Source of the DNA: Arthrobacter sp. SO5
GTDB taxonomy: Bacteria; Actinomycetota; Actinomycetes; Actinomycetales; Micrococcaceae
Direction of reading: 5' to 3'
Length of the DNA: 47,754 nt
Assembly (NCBI RefSeq): GCF_020532805.1
Contig: NZ_MQTQ01000010.1
Coordinates: 1-47,754 of the forward strand
The notes under the pieces were generated by a model, which saw only the letters and a list, made by a program, of their open reading frames with translations, made no database searches and had not been told where the DNA came from. The position numbers and the translations under genes are program-made. Shown here in pieces: positions 23,583 through 32,266 of the stretch; the first letter of the stretch is position 1; the number at the start of each line of letters is the position of its first letter.

Positions 23583-24566
23583 TTAGACATAGCGGCTGAA
23601 CCAGGCCAGCGTGTCGTTCCAGGCTGCGGTGGCCTGTGCCTCCACGTAACGCGGTCCAGTGTCGTTGTGGAAGGCATGGTCGACGCCGGGATACACCGTG
23701 AGCTGGTGGCGGACCTCCGTTGCAGCCAGGGCATCGCGCAGCGCCGGCATCGCGCCGGTGATCCTCGCGTCCAGTTCGGCGTACACGCCAAAGACCGCGG
23801 CCTTGACGGCCGGGACCTTGGCCAGGTCTGGTGAGGGCCCGTAAAACGCCGCCGTGGCCTTCAACCCCGGAAGCTCTGTGGCCGCCTGCCAGGTGATGCC
23901 GCCGCCGAAGCAGTAGCCGTTCATGGCGATCCGGCCCTGGTCGACGAAGGCCTGTGACTGCAAATAGTCGAACCCTGCCGAAAAGTCAGAGACGTGGCGT
24001 TGCGCTCCGGCCTGGGTCAGCGCTCCGGGAACGGCGTCCGGGTCAAGGGCCGCCGTGCCTCCTTCCCGGCTTAACAGATCCAGCGCCAGCGCCGCGTAGC
24101 CGGCCTTGGCAAAGCGGCGCGCCACGTCCTGGATGTGCGGGGTCAGCCCGCGGTTCTCATGGCAGACCAGCACGGCTGGTCCCGCTCCGCCGGCCTCCGG
24201 CCGTGCCAGGTAGCCGCTGAGCCCGGCCCCGCCGGCCGGGATTCGCACCGTGGCCGTCGTGAGGCCTGGGGCGCCTTCCGGGACGGACAGCGGACTCCTG
24301 GCACCGGGGACAGCCCCAGCGGAGGAAGCACCAGCGGTGCCGGTCCCCGCGCTCGACGACGGGTTGGGCGTCGGCATGGGGTCGGTGCTGCGCGGAACTT
24401 CGTTGGGTGTGCAGCCGACCAGCAGCATTGCGGCGGCGGCTGCTGCCATGCTGCCGGTGATGAACGCGACCCGGCGCGTGAACGTGCGCTGGGTCATGGT
24501 GCCGGCGCGGTAGTCGTCGAAGAATTCCTCGATCAGGTACTTCTCAAACTTGCCAAGCTGGGTCAT
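23583..24566 (-). CDS. Exported dienelactone hydrolase-family protein
   Basis: A 327-residue alpha/beta hydrolase. Residues 1-35 are charged, then a hydrophobic stretch ends in a lipobox-like L-L-V-G-C at about 52, followed by a Pro/Ser/Thr/Gly-rich linker. The hydrolase domain has the nucleophile Cys in G-Y-C-F-G-G, an acid region E-L-D-A-R and the His in G-V-D-H-A-F-H-N-D. This fits the dienelactone hydrolase family, which opens lactone or ester bonds. Export with a charged N-terminus before the hydrophobic segment is unusual. A short gene starts its operon 15 bases upstream. Confidence 0.78.
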   Translation of the reverse strand: MTQLGKFEKYLIEEFFDDYRAGTMTQRTFTRRVAFITGSMAAAAAAMLLVGCTPNEVPRSTDPMPTPNPSSSAGTGTAGASSAGAVPGARSPLSVPEGAPGLTTATVRIPAGGAGLSGYLARPEAGGAGPAVLVCHENRGLTPHIQDVARRFAKAGYAALALDLLSREGGTAALDPDAVPGALTQAGAQRHVSDFSAGFDYLQSQAFVDQGRIAMNGYCFGGGITWQAATELPGLKATAAFYGPSPDLAKVPAVKAAVFGVYAELDARITGAMPALRDALAATEVRHQLTVYPGVDHAFHNDTGPRYVEAQATAAWNDTLAWFSRYV

Positions 24567-24581
24567 GTCGGACCTCGTGCG

Positions 24582-24767
24582 CTACTGCTGGTAGGTGATG
24601 TAGGCCTCGTACTGGACCCGCCACTTCTCGGGAACCTGGGGGTCAGGCACGCTCGTGGTGAGGAACTGGACGCTGGTCACCTGGCCCTTGAGGTACGCCA
24701 GCCATTTGGTGACCTCTTCCGAAACGTCCCGGTCGAGCTGGGCGACGTGGTGAACCTTCATTGCCAT
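24582..24767 (-). CDS. Hypothetical 61-residue protein
   Basis: A small basic/acidic mixed protein, M-A-M-K-V-H-H-V at the start and Y-E-A-Y-I-T-Y-Q-Q at the end, with one predicted helix near 13-28. Its layout recalls the short Cse60-like sporulation proteins, but this is only a visual resemblance. AGGAGG lies 6 bases before the ATG. The dienelactone hydrolase gene follows after 15 bases, so both are likely co-transcribed. Confidence 0.55.
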   Translation of the reverse strand: MAMKVHHVAQLDRDVSEEVTKWLAYLKGQVTSVQFLTTSVPDPQVPEKWRVQYEAYITYQQ

Positions 24768-24835
24768 GGGGGCCTCCTTGCTGGTGGGGAGACTTTACTA
24801 CCAGCGCCGGAGCACAGCTACCCCCTCGAGGCTGC

Positions 24836-25654
24836 CTAGTGCCCCGCGAGACCCTGCAGGATCGCCTGCCCCAGCGGGCCGCCGCCGGCCACGGCCACCA
24901 AACCTGCTGCCGGAACGCCCAGCAGCCAGGCCGCCCGACGCCGTCGTGCCTGGTTGACGAGCCTGCGAAGGGCCATGAACTTTTCCAGGACCTCGTCAGC
25001 GTTGCGCGGCCGCAGCGGACTGCGGTGCCAGGTCCCGGCCCGGGCGGCCACCGAGGAAATCCGGGCTACCTCCTCCGGACTCAGCTCGCGGCGGCTCCGG
25101 GTGAGCCAGCCCAGGAGCTGGCGCTCCGTGACAACTGCACCGTGCTCCGGCCGCGCCTTGATGGTCAGGTTCTTGGCTGCAACCACCACCACCACGCCGG
25201 TGACGTCGACGACGGCGCCCGCCGCTTCGCTGAGGAGCTTCGACGCCCGCGCGGCCTCATACTCTGCGTTGTGGAGGTGGCCCGTCCTCCTTCCCGCCAC
25301 CATGAGCGTCCGCCCGGCGACCCACACGGACTGCCCCGGGTGGTATTTGGTGTTGAGGGTGAACACCCCGGCCGGGCCAATCACCACATGGTCGATATCC
25401 GACTTAGCGGCGCCGACCGGCACCGCATGCAGGACCAGCCAGTCCGGGCCAAGGCGTGAGAGGATCCGTCCGACGGCGATCTCGCCCAGCGCGCCTTTGT
25501 ACCACGGCAGGCTGTCCGGGCTCAGCGGGCTGACGCCAAAGATCCGCCCCAGCGTGGAGCGGGGGGCATCCTTCCGCCGGGCTGCCAGGAGTTCCTCGAT
25601 CACTGCCTGGGCCGGTATCCGCTCACCCAGCAAATCGGCAGGGTCGAGGTTCAT
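24836..25654 (-). CDS. NERD-domain protein with C-terminal membrane segment
   Basis: A 272-residue protein. The nuclease-related (NERD) domain spans about 50-170: K-G-A-L-G-E-I-A-V-G, D-I-D-H-V-V-I-G-P-A-G-V-F-T-L-N-T-K and the later V-V-V-V-V-A-A-K. These residues correspond to the PD-(D/E)xK-like core, so a DNA- or nucleotide-linked role is possible though unproven. A basic stretch (R-R-R-R-A-A) and a hydrophobic segment at the C-terminus suggest membrane anchoring. The ribosome site is weak. It stands alone. Confidence 0.78.
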   Translation of the reverse strand: MNLDPADLLGERIPAQAVIEELLAARRKDAPRSTLGRIFGVSPLSPDSLPWYKGALGEIAVGRILSRLGPDWLVLHAVPVGAAKSDIDHVVIGPAGVFTLNTKYHPGQSVWVAGRTLMVAGRRTGHLHNAEYEAARASKLLSEAAGAVVDVTGVVVVVAAKNLTIKARPEHGAVVTERQLLGWLTRSRRELSPEEVARISSVAARAGTWHRSPLRPRNADEVLEKFMALRRLVNQARRRRAAWLLGVPAAGLVAVAGGGPLGQAILQGLAGH

Positions 25655-25813
25655 GGATGAGTCTTTGCTGGGCGGCGTGGCATGGGGACGAGCCTAGGGC
25701 CGCAGTACTCCCCGCAGCCGCCGGACAGGCCAGGTTCCGGGAATCTTTGGACAACGCTTGCACAATCTTTGGGGTCCGCACCCTGCGACGGACTGCGAGT
25801 CCGCGTCCCGAGG

Positions 25814-25905
25814 CTAGGGCGTCAGCACAATCCGAATAGGGTTCCCGTTATTTTCATTGAGCATCCGCACGGCCTCGGCAGCCTCCGCCAGGGGCATCAC
25901 GCGGC
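25814..25905 (-). pseudogene. C-terminal remnant of a zinc-type (MDR) alcohol dehydrogenase
   Basis: Reading on the minus strand gives R-V-M-P-L-A-E-A-A-E-A-V-R-M-L then G-N-P-I-R-I-V-L-T-P and a stop. This is the standard C-terminal end of medium-chain dehydrogenases. The rest of the gene is missing and the frame upstream does not continue the family. See the adjoining hydrolase remnant. Confidence 0.6.
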
Positions 25906-25908
25906 TGA

Positions 25909-26265
25909 CTCGGCGTTCTCGACGTCGTCGGCAACTCGCTCGGCGGCGCCGTCGCGAGCCTCGCCAGGGACTCAGAACCCGGCGCCATGCGCGCGTTCCG
26001 GGAAGTTGCCCAGAACCTCGGCACGTTCCGGGGTATCCGGGCGGAGTGGCGCTCACGGTTGCTGTCCGAGGTTGCCGCCGCGGACAAGCCGGTGCTGGTC
26101 ATCTGGGGCGATTCGGACCTGATCCTTCCGGCCGAGCATCTGCCCCAGGCCCGGCGCCTCCTCTCCCGCGCCACGACGCACCTGTTCGAGCAGACCGGGC
26201 ACATGCCCCACCTCGAGCGCGCGGCAGAAACGGCCGGGCTCATCCGGGACTTCCTCGCCTCCTAA
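25909..26265 (+). pseudogene. C-terminal remnant of an alpha/beta hydrolase
   Basis: The frame opens after a stop at 25906-25908 and reads L-G-V-L-D-V-V-G-N-S-L-G-G-A-V-A, the nucleophile elbow of an alpha/beta hydrolase. It continues to the acid region V-I-W-G-D-S-D-L-I-L-P and the His in Q-T-G-H-M-P-H-L-E. The first half of the protein is absent, and the distance from the Ser to the Asp is only about 58 residues instead of 110-130, so a second in-frame deletion is likely. It could still be expressed from ATG 25987, but as a non-enzymatic fragment. Confidence 0.6.
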
Positions 26266-26323
26266 TGGCCTTGCGCGCGCCGAATAGCGCGGACGGACAC
26301 TATCCCAACCCGTCGGCAGCCTC

Positions 26324-26329
26324 TATTCT
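26324..26329 (+). promoter_or_regulatory. -10 element of leaderless coiled-coil gene
   Basis: TATTCT, then CGTGCC, then the ATG at 26336; no ribosome site is present. Confidence 0.6.
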
Positions 26330-26335
26330 CGTGCC

Positions 26336-26929
26336 ATGGGAGTTAGGGGCATCACCGCCTGCGAGCGGCTCATGAACAGCAAAGGGACCGCGCCTTGTGA
26401 CAATTACGAGGCATTCCTGTCGCGGTTGGATGCCGCAACTACCAGCCTGAGCACGCGGGCTCGCTCATTGGACAAGGCACAGGCAGCCGTCTCATTGCTC
26501 CTGGGACCTTACGAATCCGCCGTTCGGAAATGGGAACGACGCCGGCATTACGTGAGCGGGCAGCTCGCCCGGCACCCGGGGTCGCCACAGTCGTACACGG
26601 CGCTCAGTGAGCTCCACGAGGTGGCAGTACAGATGGAGTCGATGCTCCGCAGCCGCGTCCAGCGCCTCACGGAAAAGTTGGCGGTCATGCGCGGGCGGCG
26701 CGAGGCGATCGGCACGTCTCTCCGGGAGCTTGAGTTGAGCAGAGTCAAACTCTCGTCGTCCCGGCTGCTCGCCCAGGACCGTGAAGAGTTGAGCAGGATC
26801 TTTTCTGCGCTTGCCGGTTCCACCGATGCTTCAACAGCACGTCCAGACACGGGCCTGTTGGACGATCTTAGGGAAGCACGCAAGGCAGTCATCCTGGCCG
26901 AAGCACTGATGGAAGTGAAGGGGTACTAG
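26336..26929 (+). CDS. Unrecognised coiled-coil protein, first gene of a two-gene operon
   Basis: A 197-residue soluble, highly helical protein. Residues about 25-150 have heptad-like spacing of Leu/Val/Ala among many Arg, Glu and Lys, as in coiled coils or spectrin-like bundles. No catalytic motif or signal peptide is visible. The following membrane-protein gene starts two bases after the stop, so a complex between them is plausible. A leaderless start fits. I do not know the family. Confidence 0.6.
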   Translation: MGVRGITACERLMNSKGTAPCDNYEAFLSRLDAATTSLSTRARSLDKAQAAVSLLLGPYESAVRKWERRRHYVSGQLARHPGSPQSYTALSELHEVAVQMESMLRSRVQRLTEKLAVMRGRREAIGTSLRELELSRVKLSSSRLLAQDREELSRIFSALAGSTDASTARPDTGLLDDLREARKAVILAEALMEVKGY

Positions 26930-26931
26930 TC

Positions 26932-27474
26932 ATGGAAAACACCCTGCAGGATCGGTCCCGAAAGGACAGCGTCGCTGTTGTCCGGTGGTCGAAGAAGCCA
27001 GGCGAAAATCCTGCGGTCAGGTTTGTGTTGTTAGGGATCGTTGGGCTGATTTTGTGCCTGTTCCTCATGATCTTCATGTCGGGACTGAGAAGTTTCGGTG
27101 CTGTTGTGCTGTTCATGGCCATCTTTCCGGCAATTCTTACGGTTCCCACCGTCTCAAGTCAGCGATCCTTCATGCGGGGCGTGACCAGACGGGTGAACGA
27201 CGCCATCGCCGAGGTGACCAACACGGCGGGTGACCAACTGTCGGTCAGGGAATTCGGGCGACTGGTCAAGAGCGGCGAGCGGCTGGCGCTCCTTGTTAGC
27301 GGGGTGCCCGGATTGAACCTGCACGTGGAACGGGTTGCCTCGGCGGAGAACGACACTGCGGAGAAATGGTGTGCGGTCTTCAGCGTGGTCCCTCCGGAGA
27401 ACGGGACGGCAAGCTTCGATCGGTTGGTTGCCGCTGCAATGGACGCCGACGCCGGCAGCACCAGCGCGGCCTGA
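26932..27474 (+). CDS. Unrecognised two-helix membrane protein, second gene of the operon
   Basis: A 180-residue protein. The first 30 residues are charged and cytosolic, then come two adjacent hydrophobic segments at about 30-50 and 55-75 forming a hairpin, followed by a ~100-residue cytosolic domain with F-M-R-G-V-T-R-R-V-N-D-A-I-A-E-V and a C-A-V-F-S-V-V-P end. No family is recognised. It is packed directly behind the coiled-coil gene and just before the heliorhodopsin gene, with a 96-base gap. Confidence 0.6.
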   Translation: MENTLQDRSRKDSVAVVRWSKKPGENPAVRFVLLGIVGLILCLFLMIFMSGLRSFGAVVLFMAIFPAILTVPTVSSQRSFMRGVTRRVNDAIAEVTNTAGDQLSVREFGRLVKSGERLALLVSGVPGLNLHVERVASAENDTAEKWCAVFSVVPPENGTASFDRLVAAAMDADAGSTSAA

Positions 27475-27570
27475 CGCCGCCCGGCTCGCTCCGGCCGCAT
27501 TCGCCGAGACACGTTCCTCTGCGCCCGTGGCCCTGCTAGTGTCTGCCTCATCCCTCTGAAGGAGTCACCG

Positions 27571-28371
27571 ATGGCACGCAAAGTACGCACCGCTGATCAG
27601 ACGATCTCCCGGCTCAGGGCGTACAACATCGTGGCCGGCTCCCTGCATCTGGTGCAGGCCCTCGGCTTCGCCTACGTGCTCACCCTGCTGACCAGCCAGG
27701 TCACCTTCGCCGTCACGGCCGACTACCTGAATGGGCCACCCGGAGTTCCGTTGCCGCCCGAACGCGTGACCTTGTTCGACGTTAACGTGGGTATGGGCGT
27801 AGTGGCGTTTCTTGCTTTGTCCGCGTTTTTCCATTTCCTCATCTCATCGCCGTGGTTCTTTCCCCGCTACTCGGCCGGGTTGCAGAGGAACCAAAACTAC
27901 TTCCGCTGGGTCGAGTACTCACTCAGCTCGTCGATCATGATCTGGCTGATCGCGCAGATTACCGGCATCACGGATATCGCGGCGCTGTTCTCGATTTTCG
28001 CCGTCAACGCAGCGATGATCATGTTCGGGGCCCTGCAGGAGAAGTATGAGACGCCCGGAAACGGCAAGTTCCTCCCCTTTATCTTTGGTTCAATGGTGGG
28101 TGTGGTGCCGTGGATCGTGATCCTCATATATTTCATCGCTCCCGGCTCCACCAGTGAGGCCTCGCCGCCGGCCTTCGTCTACGGGATCATCATTTCGCTC
28201 TTCCTGTTTTTCAACACGTTCGCCGTCAATCAGCTGCTGCAGTACCGGCAGGTCGGCGGCTGGCGCGACTATCTGCGCGGCGAGCGGGCTTACATCACGC
28301 TGAGCCTGGTCGCCAAGACAGCGCTGGCGTGGCAGGTTTTCTCCGGCGCGATCATCCCGGCGCTCACCTAG
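27571..28371 (+). CDS. Heliorhodopsin
   Basis: A 266-residue seven-helix membrane protein. The last helix contains S-L-V-A-K249-T-A-L-A-W-Q, the heliorhodopsin Schiff-base lysine motif, and the third has R-W-V-E115-Y-S-L-S-S-S, holding the carboxylate counterion. Helices are separated by short loops and the N-terminus is positively charged and cytosolic, the inverted topology of this family. Length and motifs match heliorhodopsins rather than type-1 pump rhodopsins. They bind retinal and act as slow light sensors or regulators, not proton pumps. No retinal or carotenoid gene is in this window. GAAGGAG precedes the ATG. Confidence 0.9.
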   Translation: MARKVRTADQTISRLRAYNIVAGSLHLVQALGFAYVLTLLTSQVTFAVTADYLNGPPGVPLPPERVTLFDVNVGMGVVAFLALSAFFHFLISSPWFFPRYSAGLQRNQNYFRWVEYSLSSSIMIWLIAQITGITDIAALFSIFAVNAAMIMFGALQEKYETPGNGKFLPFIFGSMVGVVPWIVILIYFIAPGSTSEASPPAFVYGIIISLFLFFNTFAVNQLLQYRQVGGWRDYLRGERAYITLSLVAKTALAWQVFSGAIIPALT

Positions 28372-28383
28372 CCTGCGCCGGCC

Positions 28384-30210
28384 CTACCTCGCCGGCTTAA
28401 CTACCATCGCGGATCCGCCCCCGCGCCGCACCGGCTCCGCGGCTGCGACCAGGCCGCCCCCGGGCAGGAACTCAATGGCCGTCGCGGCGCCGATCTCCGC
28501 AGCCGAGGTGAACGCATCCCCCGACGGCGTGAACTGATGGCCGTAGGGTGTCAGCTGGCTGCCGTACGCGGCGATGAACTCCGGCTCGGCGGTGACCTTG
28601 GCCGTGTTGCGCTGCGAGGCGCGCGGGGCCGCGATCGCCGCGGAGACGCTCATGCCGAGGTCCACCCGGTTCAGGATGGTCTGCAGGACCGTTGTGATGA
28701 TGGTCGATCCGCCGGGCGAGCCGAGGGCGAGGAACGGCTTGCCTTCCTTGAGGATGATGGTCGGCGCCATCGACGAGCGCGGGCGCTTCCCCGGCTCAAT
28801 CCGGTTCGGGTCGGCCGGGTTGTACACGGTGGAGAAGTCGGTCAGCTCGTTGTTGAGCAGGAAGCCGCGGCCGGGAACCACGATGCCGGACCCGCCGGTC
28901 TGCTCGATCGTGAGTGTGTACTCGACGACGTTCCCCCACTTGTCTGCGACGGTCATGTTCGTCGTCGAGATGTTCTCGGTGTCCAACTCGAGCGCCGGCG
29001 CCACGGCGGCAGCCGGGCAGGCGCCGTCGAACGCGGCCACGTCCCCCGGTGCGACGGGCTTCGCCGCCGCGCGCAGCGGGTCGATCTGGCAGGCGCGCTC
29101 CTTGCCGAACAGCGGGTCAGTGAGCGCGGCAGTGGGGACGCGGACAAACGCGGGGTCACCCACGTACTTGCCGCGGTCGGCGAAGGCCAGGGCGCTCGCC
29201 TCGAGGTACTGATGCAGGGCGCCGGGCGTGGACATCGCGGACAGGTTGGACGGGTCCAGGATGTTCAGCGCCTCGCCGACTGTCGTGCCGCCGCTGCTGG
29301 ACGGGGCCATGCCGTAGACGTCCAGGTCGCGGTAGTCCACGTGCGTGGGCGCCTGGTCCAGGGCGCGGTATGCGGCGAGATCCGCCGTCGTCAGGTGGCC
29401 GGCCGGAACAGGCAGCTGAGTGCTGGACGTCTTGGGCGGAGCCTGCACCGTGGCCGCGATCTCGGCTGCGAGCGGGCCGCCGTAGAAACTGCTCGTGCCC
29501 TTCTTCGCGAGGAGCCGGTAGGTCTCGGCGAGGTCGCGGTTCTGGAAGACACTGCCGACGGCGGGGGCGTCACCGCCCGGGAGGAAAAGGCTGCTGGTCG
29601 AGGGGAACGCCTCGAACCGGAGCTTGTTGTCCAGCGTCTGCTGGCGGAAGGTCTTGTCAACCACGAACCCACGGGTCGCCACCTTAATGGCAGGCTTGAG
29701 GGCATCGCCAAGGCTCAACGTGCCCCACCGGTCGAGGGCACGCTCCCACGTGGCCGGCGTGCCGGGGACGCCCACGGAGACGCCGCTCGTGACGAGCTCG
29801 GGCGTGAAGCGGTACGGCTGGCCGGTTGCCGGGTCGATGAACGCGTTGTGCGGCATTCCTGCCGGTGCGCTCTCGCGGCCATCGATGGTGCCCACCTTGC
29901 CGGTCTTCGCGTCGTAGAAGACGAAGTAGCCTCCACCGCCAATGCCGGCGCTGTACGGCTCGGTCACGCCAAGGGTCGCGGCTGCGGCGACGGCGGCGTC
30001 CGCCGCGTTGCCGCCCTTGCGGAGGACCTCGATCGCCGCAGCAGACGCCTCCGGGTCCACAGTGCTCACGGCGCCGCCATATCCGGTGGCCGTCGCGGTC
30101 TTTTCCGTCTCCCGCGGATCGGCGAATGCGGGGCCGGCGACGGCGCCGCCGGTCACGCTCAGTGCCAGCGCGGCGGTGAGGGCCACCAGCCCGCGTGTCA
30201 TATATGCCAT
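28384..30210 (-). CDS. ggt: Gamma-glutamyltransferase, secreted
   Basis: A 608-residue Ntn-hydrolase. A signal peptide with a hydrophobic core ends near G-P-A-F-A-D. The large-subunit N-terminus has G-G-A-V-S-T-V-D-P-E-A and D-G-R-E-S-A-P. The autoprocessing site is N-I-S-T416-T417-N-M-T, after which the small subunit starts; T416 would be the nucleophile. Later G-S-P-G-G-S marks the substrate pocket. The enzyme cleaves gamma-glutamyl bonds outside the membrane. The usual Thr-Thr-His reads Thr-Thr-Asn here. ATG 30210 has GGGAG nearby; GTG 30216 is also in frame. It converges with the heliorhodopsin gene. Confidence 0.9.
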   Translation of the reverse strand: MAYMTRGLVALTAALALSVTGGAVAGPAFADPRETEKTATATGYGGAVSTVDPEASAAAIEVLRKGGNAADAAVAAAATLGVTEPYSAGIGGGGYFVFYDAKTGKVGTIDGRESAPAGMPHNAFIDPATGQPYRFTPELVTSGVSVGVPGTPATWERALDRWGTLSLGDALKPAIKVATRGFVVDKTFRQQTLDNKLRFEAFPSTSSLFLPGGDAPAVGSVFQNRDLAETYRLLAKKGTSSFYGGPLAAEIAATVQAPPKTSSTQLPVPAGHLTTADLAAYRALDQAPTHVDYRDLDVYGMAPSSSGGTTVGEALNILDPSNLSAMSTPGALHQYLEASALAFADRGKYVGDPAFVRVPTAALTDPLFGKERACQIDPLRAAAKPVAPGDVAAFDGACPAAAVAPALELDTENISTTNMTVADKWGNVVEYTLTIEQTGGSGIVVPGRGFLLNNELTDFSTVYNPADPNRIEPGKRPRSSMAPTIILKEGKPFLALGSPGGSTIITTVLQTILNRVDLGMSVSAAIAAPRASQRNTAKVTAEPEFIAAYGSQLTPYGHQFTPSGDAFTSAAEIGAATAIEFLPGGGLVAAAEPVRRGGGSAMVVKPAR

Positions 30211-30294
30211 ACTCACTCCCGGTGCGCGTGATGGGTATTGACTACTATTGTCACGCTACTCCGCCGAAGTGCGGCACTCAACACATACGGGCCC

Positions 30295-32172
30295 TCAGTA
30301 GAGGTCTGCGAGGGTTCCGTTCACGTCGTCAGGATTGAACGCCCTGGGGTCCAGTGTGTCGCCCGGCAACATCCCGAGCCACTCCCGGTACTCCAGGTGC
30401 TGTTCGTGCCCGGGGTCATTGACGGCCTGGACAATGCTCGCCCAGCCCCACGTGCCGCCGCTGTCCTCCGCCGGCGCCGCGCCGCGCCCCGCGGTGCACC
30501 GTGGAAGCTGCCCGCCGCCGTCGTCGGCTGCCAGAATCTTCTCCACCTTGATCGCGTGCACCCAGTTATCGCCGAAATCGTACGTGTAGCTCATGGTGCT
30601 GCCCACGGCCGGCAGCAGATCACCGGCGGTCACCGTCGATTCGTCGCGGGACGGCTCGCCGAAGAAATCATCCTCGCCGTCCGGGTCTGCCGGCGCGTAC
30701 GCCGGGCCGTCGAATCCCCCGACCCGGAACTCGTGCAGATGGTAGCCCAGCCAGCCGAACAACGCCTGGATCACCTCGTGGAGCTGAGGGAGCGGCATGC
30801 CGGCAGGGACCAGGACCCGCCGCCAGATGGGCGGCTTCGAATCGTCGAGCATGATCTTCAGCTTCAGGATCGGCGTACCGGCCTGCGGCGCCGGCCCAGC
30901 AGCCGTCAGCTCCACACTGGCCTCGTCGCGGCCCTCCCCCAGGCCCAGGTCAGCCAGGACCCGGTGGTCGTCGAAGACATTCGCGACGCAGCGGATAAGG
31001 GCCGGGGGCACCCGGAAATGCGTGTCGATGGTCAGCAGCCCCAGCTCGGCGAGCTCTTCCAGGCGGCTCACGGCCACGCCGGTCAGCACCCGGGCCATGG
31101 CCTTTTCCGCTGCCGGAGCGTGGTCAGGGGCGGCCAGGACACGCTTTCTCTCCGGCGGATCCGCCGTTGCCGCAGCCAGCAGGATCGATGCCTGCAGCCC
31201 GGAGACCGTTCTTTCCCACGGCTGCGCGGGATCATAGTCGAGCACCGCGGTCGCCAGGAACCGGTCAACGAAAAACACCAGATCCTCCAGTTGCTCCGAA
31301 GGCCTGCCGGAGAGGAAAGCCTCTGAGCCCTCGAAGGGCACCACTTTCGTCGTCGTGATCTCAATCAGCTCGGCTGCCTCAAGCGCAGCCCACATCCGGG
31401 CCAGCAGCGGCACCTCGTACATGCTCCGGACCGTGGGCACGTGGTCCGGTGAACCTGAGCCCCCCGGCAGCGGGGACTCCGAGCGCTTGCTGGCACCCCT
31501 GACGGTGACGCCGACGCAGGCAGCGGCCGCTTCCAGGTCCCGCAGGCGGAGCGCTCCGGTCCCGGTGACGGGCTTCCCCTCGCCGACCCACTGCAGCAGC
31601 GCCGTGGCCCGCTGGACCAGGGGGAGGTTGGAGAAGGCGTCCAGGGCCTGCCGTTCGGGGATATCCGGCACGTCGACGTAACCCCACCCGCCGTCGTCCT
31701 CCGCCGCGGCGGCGACGACCTCCAGCACTTCCGCCAGCTGATCCGCGGAACCGCTCCAGCTGCCGGTCTCCACGAGAAATTCGACGAAGGCGTGAACGGC
31801 GTCAAGGACGAACTTGGTGCTCTCCATGGCACCGACGCCGGCCGCGCCACCGGCGGCGTCTATCGTGGCAAGAATCTCCTCCGAGACAGCTTCCAACAAG
31901 CCGGCCGGTTCAAGGTTTGTCACGTCGGCCGCGGCCGTTCGCTCCATGTAGCGGCCCGTAACGGCTTTGATCTCCGCCAGGCATTCCAGTGCGGCAGCCG
32001 CCGAGCCAGGCGATCCGTCCTCGAACCAGCGGACAAAGGCCGGCGTGAGCGCGTCCACTGCACGTTCGGCCCGGAAAGCGCTCAGGGATTGGGGAGCGGC
32101 GGACCGCGTTCCGTGGCCGCCCGTCCCGCCAGCGCCCTTGCCCTTTCGCTGGTTCCCGCCTTTTTTGCTCAT
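30295..32172 (-). CDS. Plasmid pRiA4b ORF-3-like family protein with extra N-terminal domain
   Basis: A 625-residue protein. The last ~170 residues match the pRiA4b ORF-3-like family: L-K-L-K-I-M-L-D-D-S-K-P-P-I-W-R-R-V, then H-E-V-I-Q-A-L-F-G-W and Y-T-Y-D-F-G-D-N-W-V-H, the most conserved motif. The first 450 residues are helical with no recognised domain. The function of the family is unknown. ATG 32172 is preceded by a G-rich stretch; the first 20 residues are Lys/Gly-rich. No signal peptide is visible, so it is likely cytosolic. Confidence 0.78.
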   Translation of the reverse strand: MSKKGGNQRKGKGAGGTGGHGTRSAAPQSLSAFRAERAVDALTPAFVRWFEDGSPGSAAAALECLAEIKAVTGRYMERTAAADVTNLEPAGLLEAVSEEILATIDAAGGAAGVGAMESTKFVLDAVHAFVEFLVETGSWSGSADQLAEVLEVVAAAAEDDGGWGYVDVPDIPERQALDAFSNLPLVQRATALLQWVGEGKPVTGTGALRLRDLEAAAACVGVTVRGASKRSESPLPGGSGSPDHVPTVRSMYEVPLLARMWAALEAAELIEITTTKVVPFEGSEAFLSGRPSEQLEDLVFFVDRFLATAVLDYDPAQPWERTVSGLQASILLAAATADPPERKRVLAAPDHAPAAEKAMARVLTGVAVSRLEELAELGLLTIDTHFRVPPALIRCVANVFDDHRVLADLGLGEGRDEASVELTAAGPAPQAGTPILKLKIMLDDSKPPIWRRVLVPAGMPLPQLHEVIQALFGWLGYHLHEFRVGGFDGPAYAPADPDGEDDFFGEPSRDESTVTAGDLLPAVGSTMSYTYDFGDNWVHAIKVEKILAADDGGGQLPRCTAGRGAAPAEDSGGTWGWASIVQAVNDPGHEQHLEYREWLGMLPGDTLDPRAFNPDDVNGTLADLY

Positions 32173-32266
32173 GGTGCCCCGCCTTGCTTGCGAACTTGTT
32201 GTGAGGACGACGCTACCGACCCCTTGGGCGGCATGCCACTCCCGGGTTCGGCGCGCCGCGCCGGGC

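Noticed and set aside
28537..30231. A 564-codon plus-strand frame opposite gamma-glutamyltransferase
   Set aside because: It is an antisense shadow; the minus strand carries the full enzyme with catalytic motifs.
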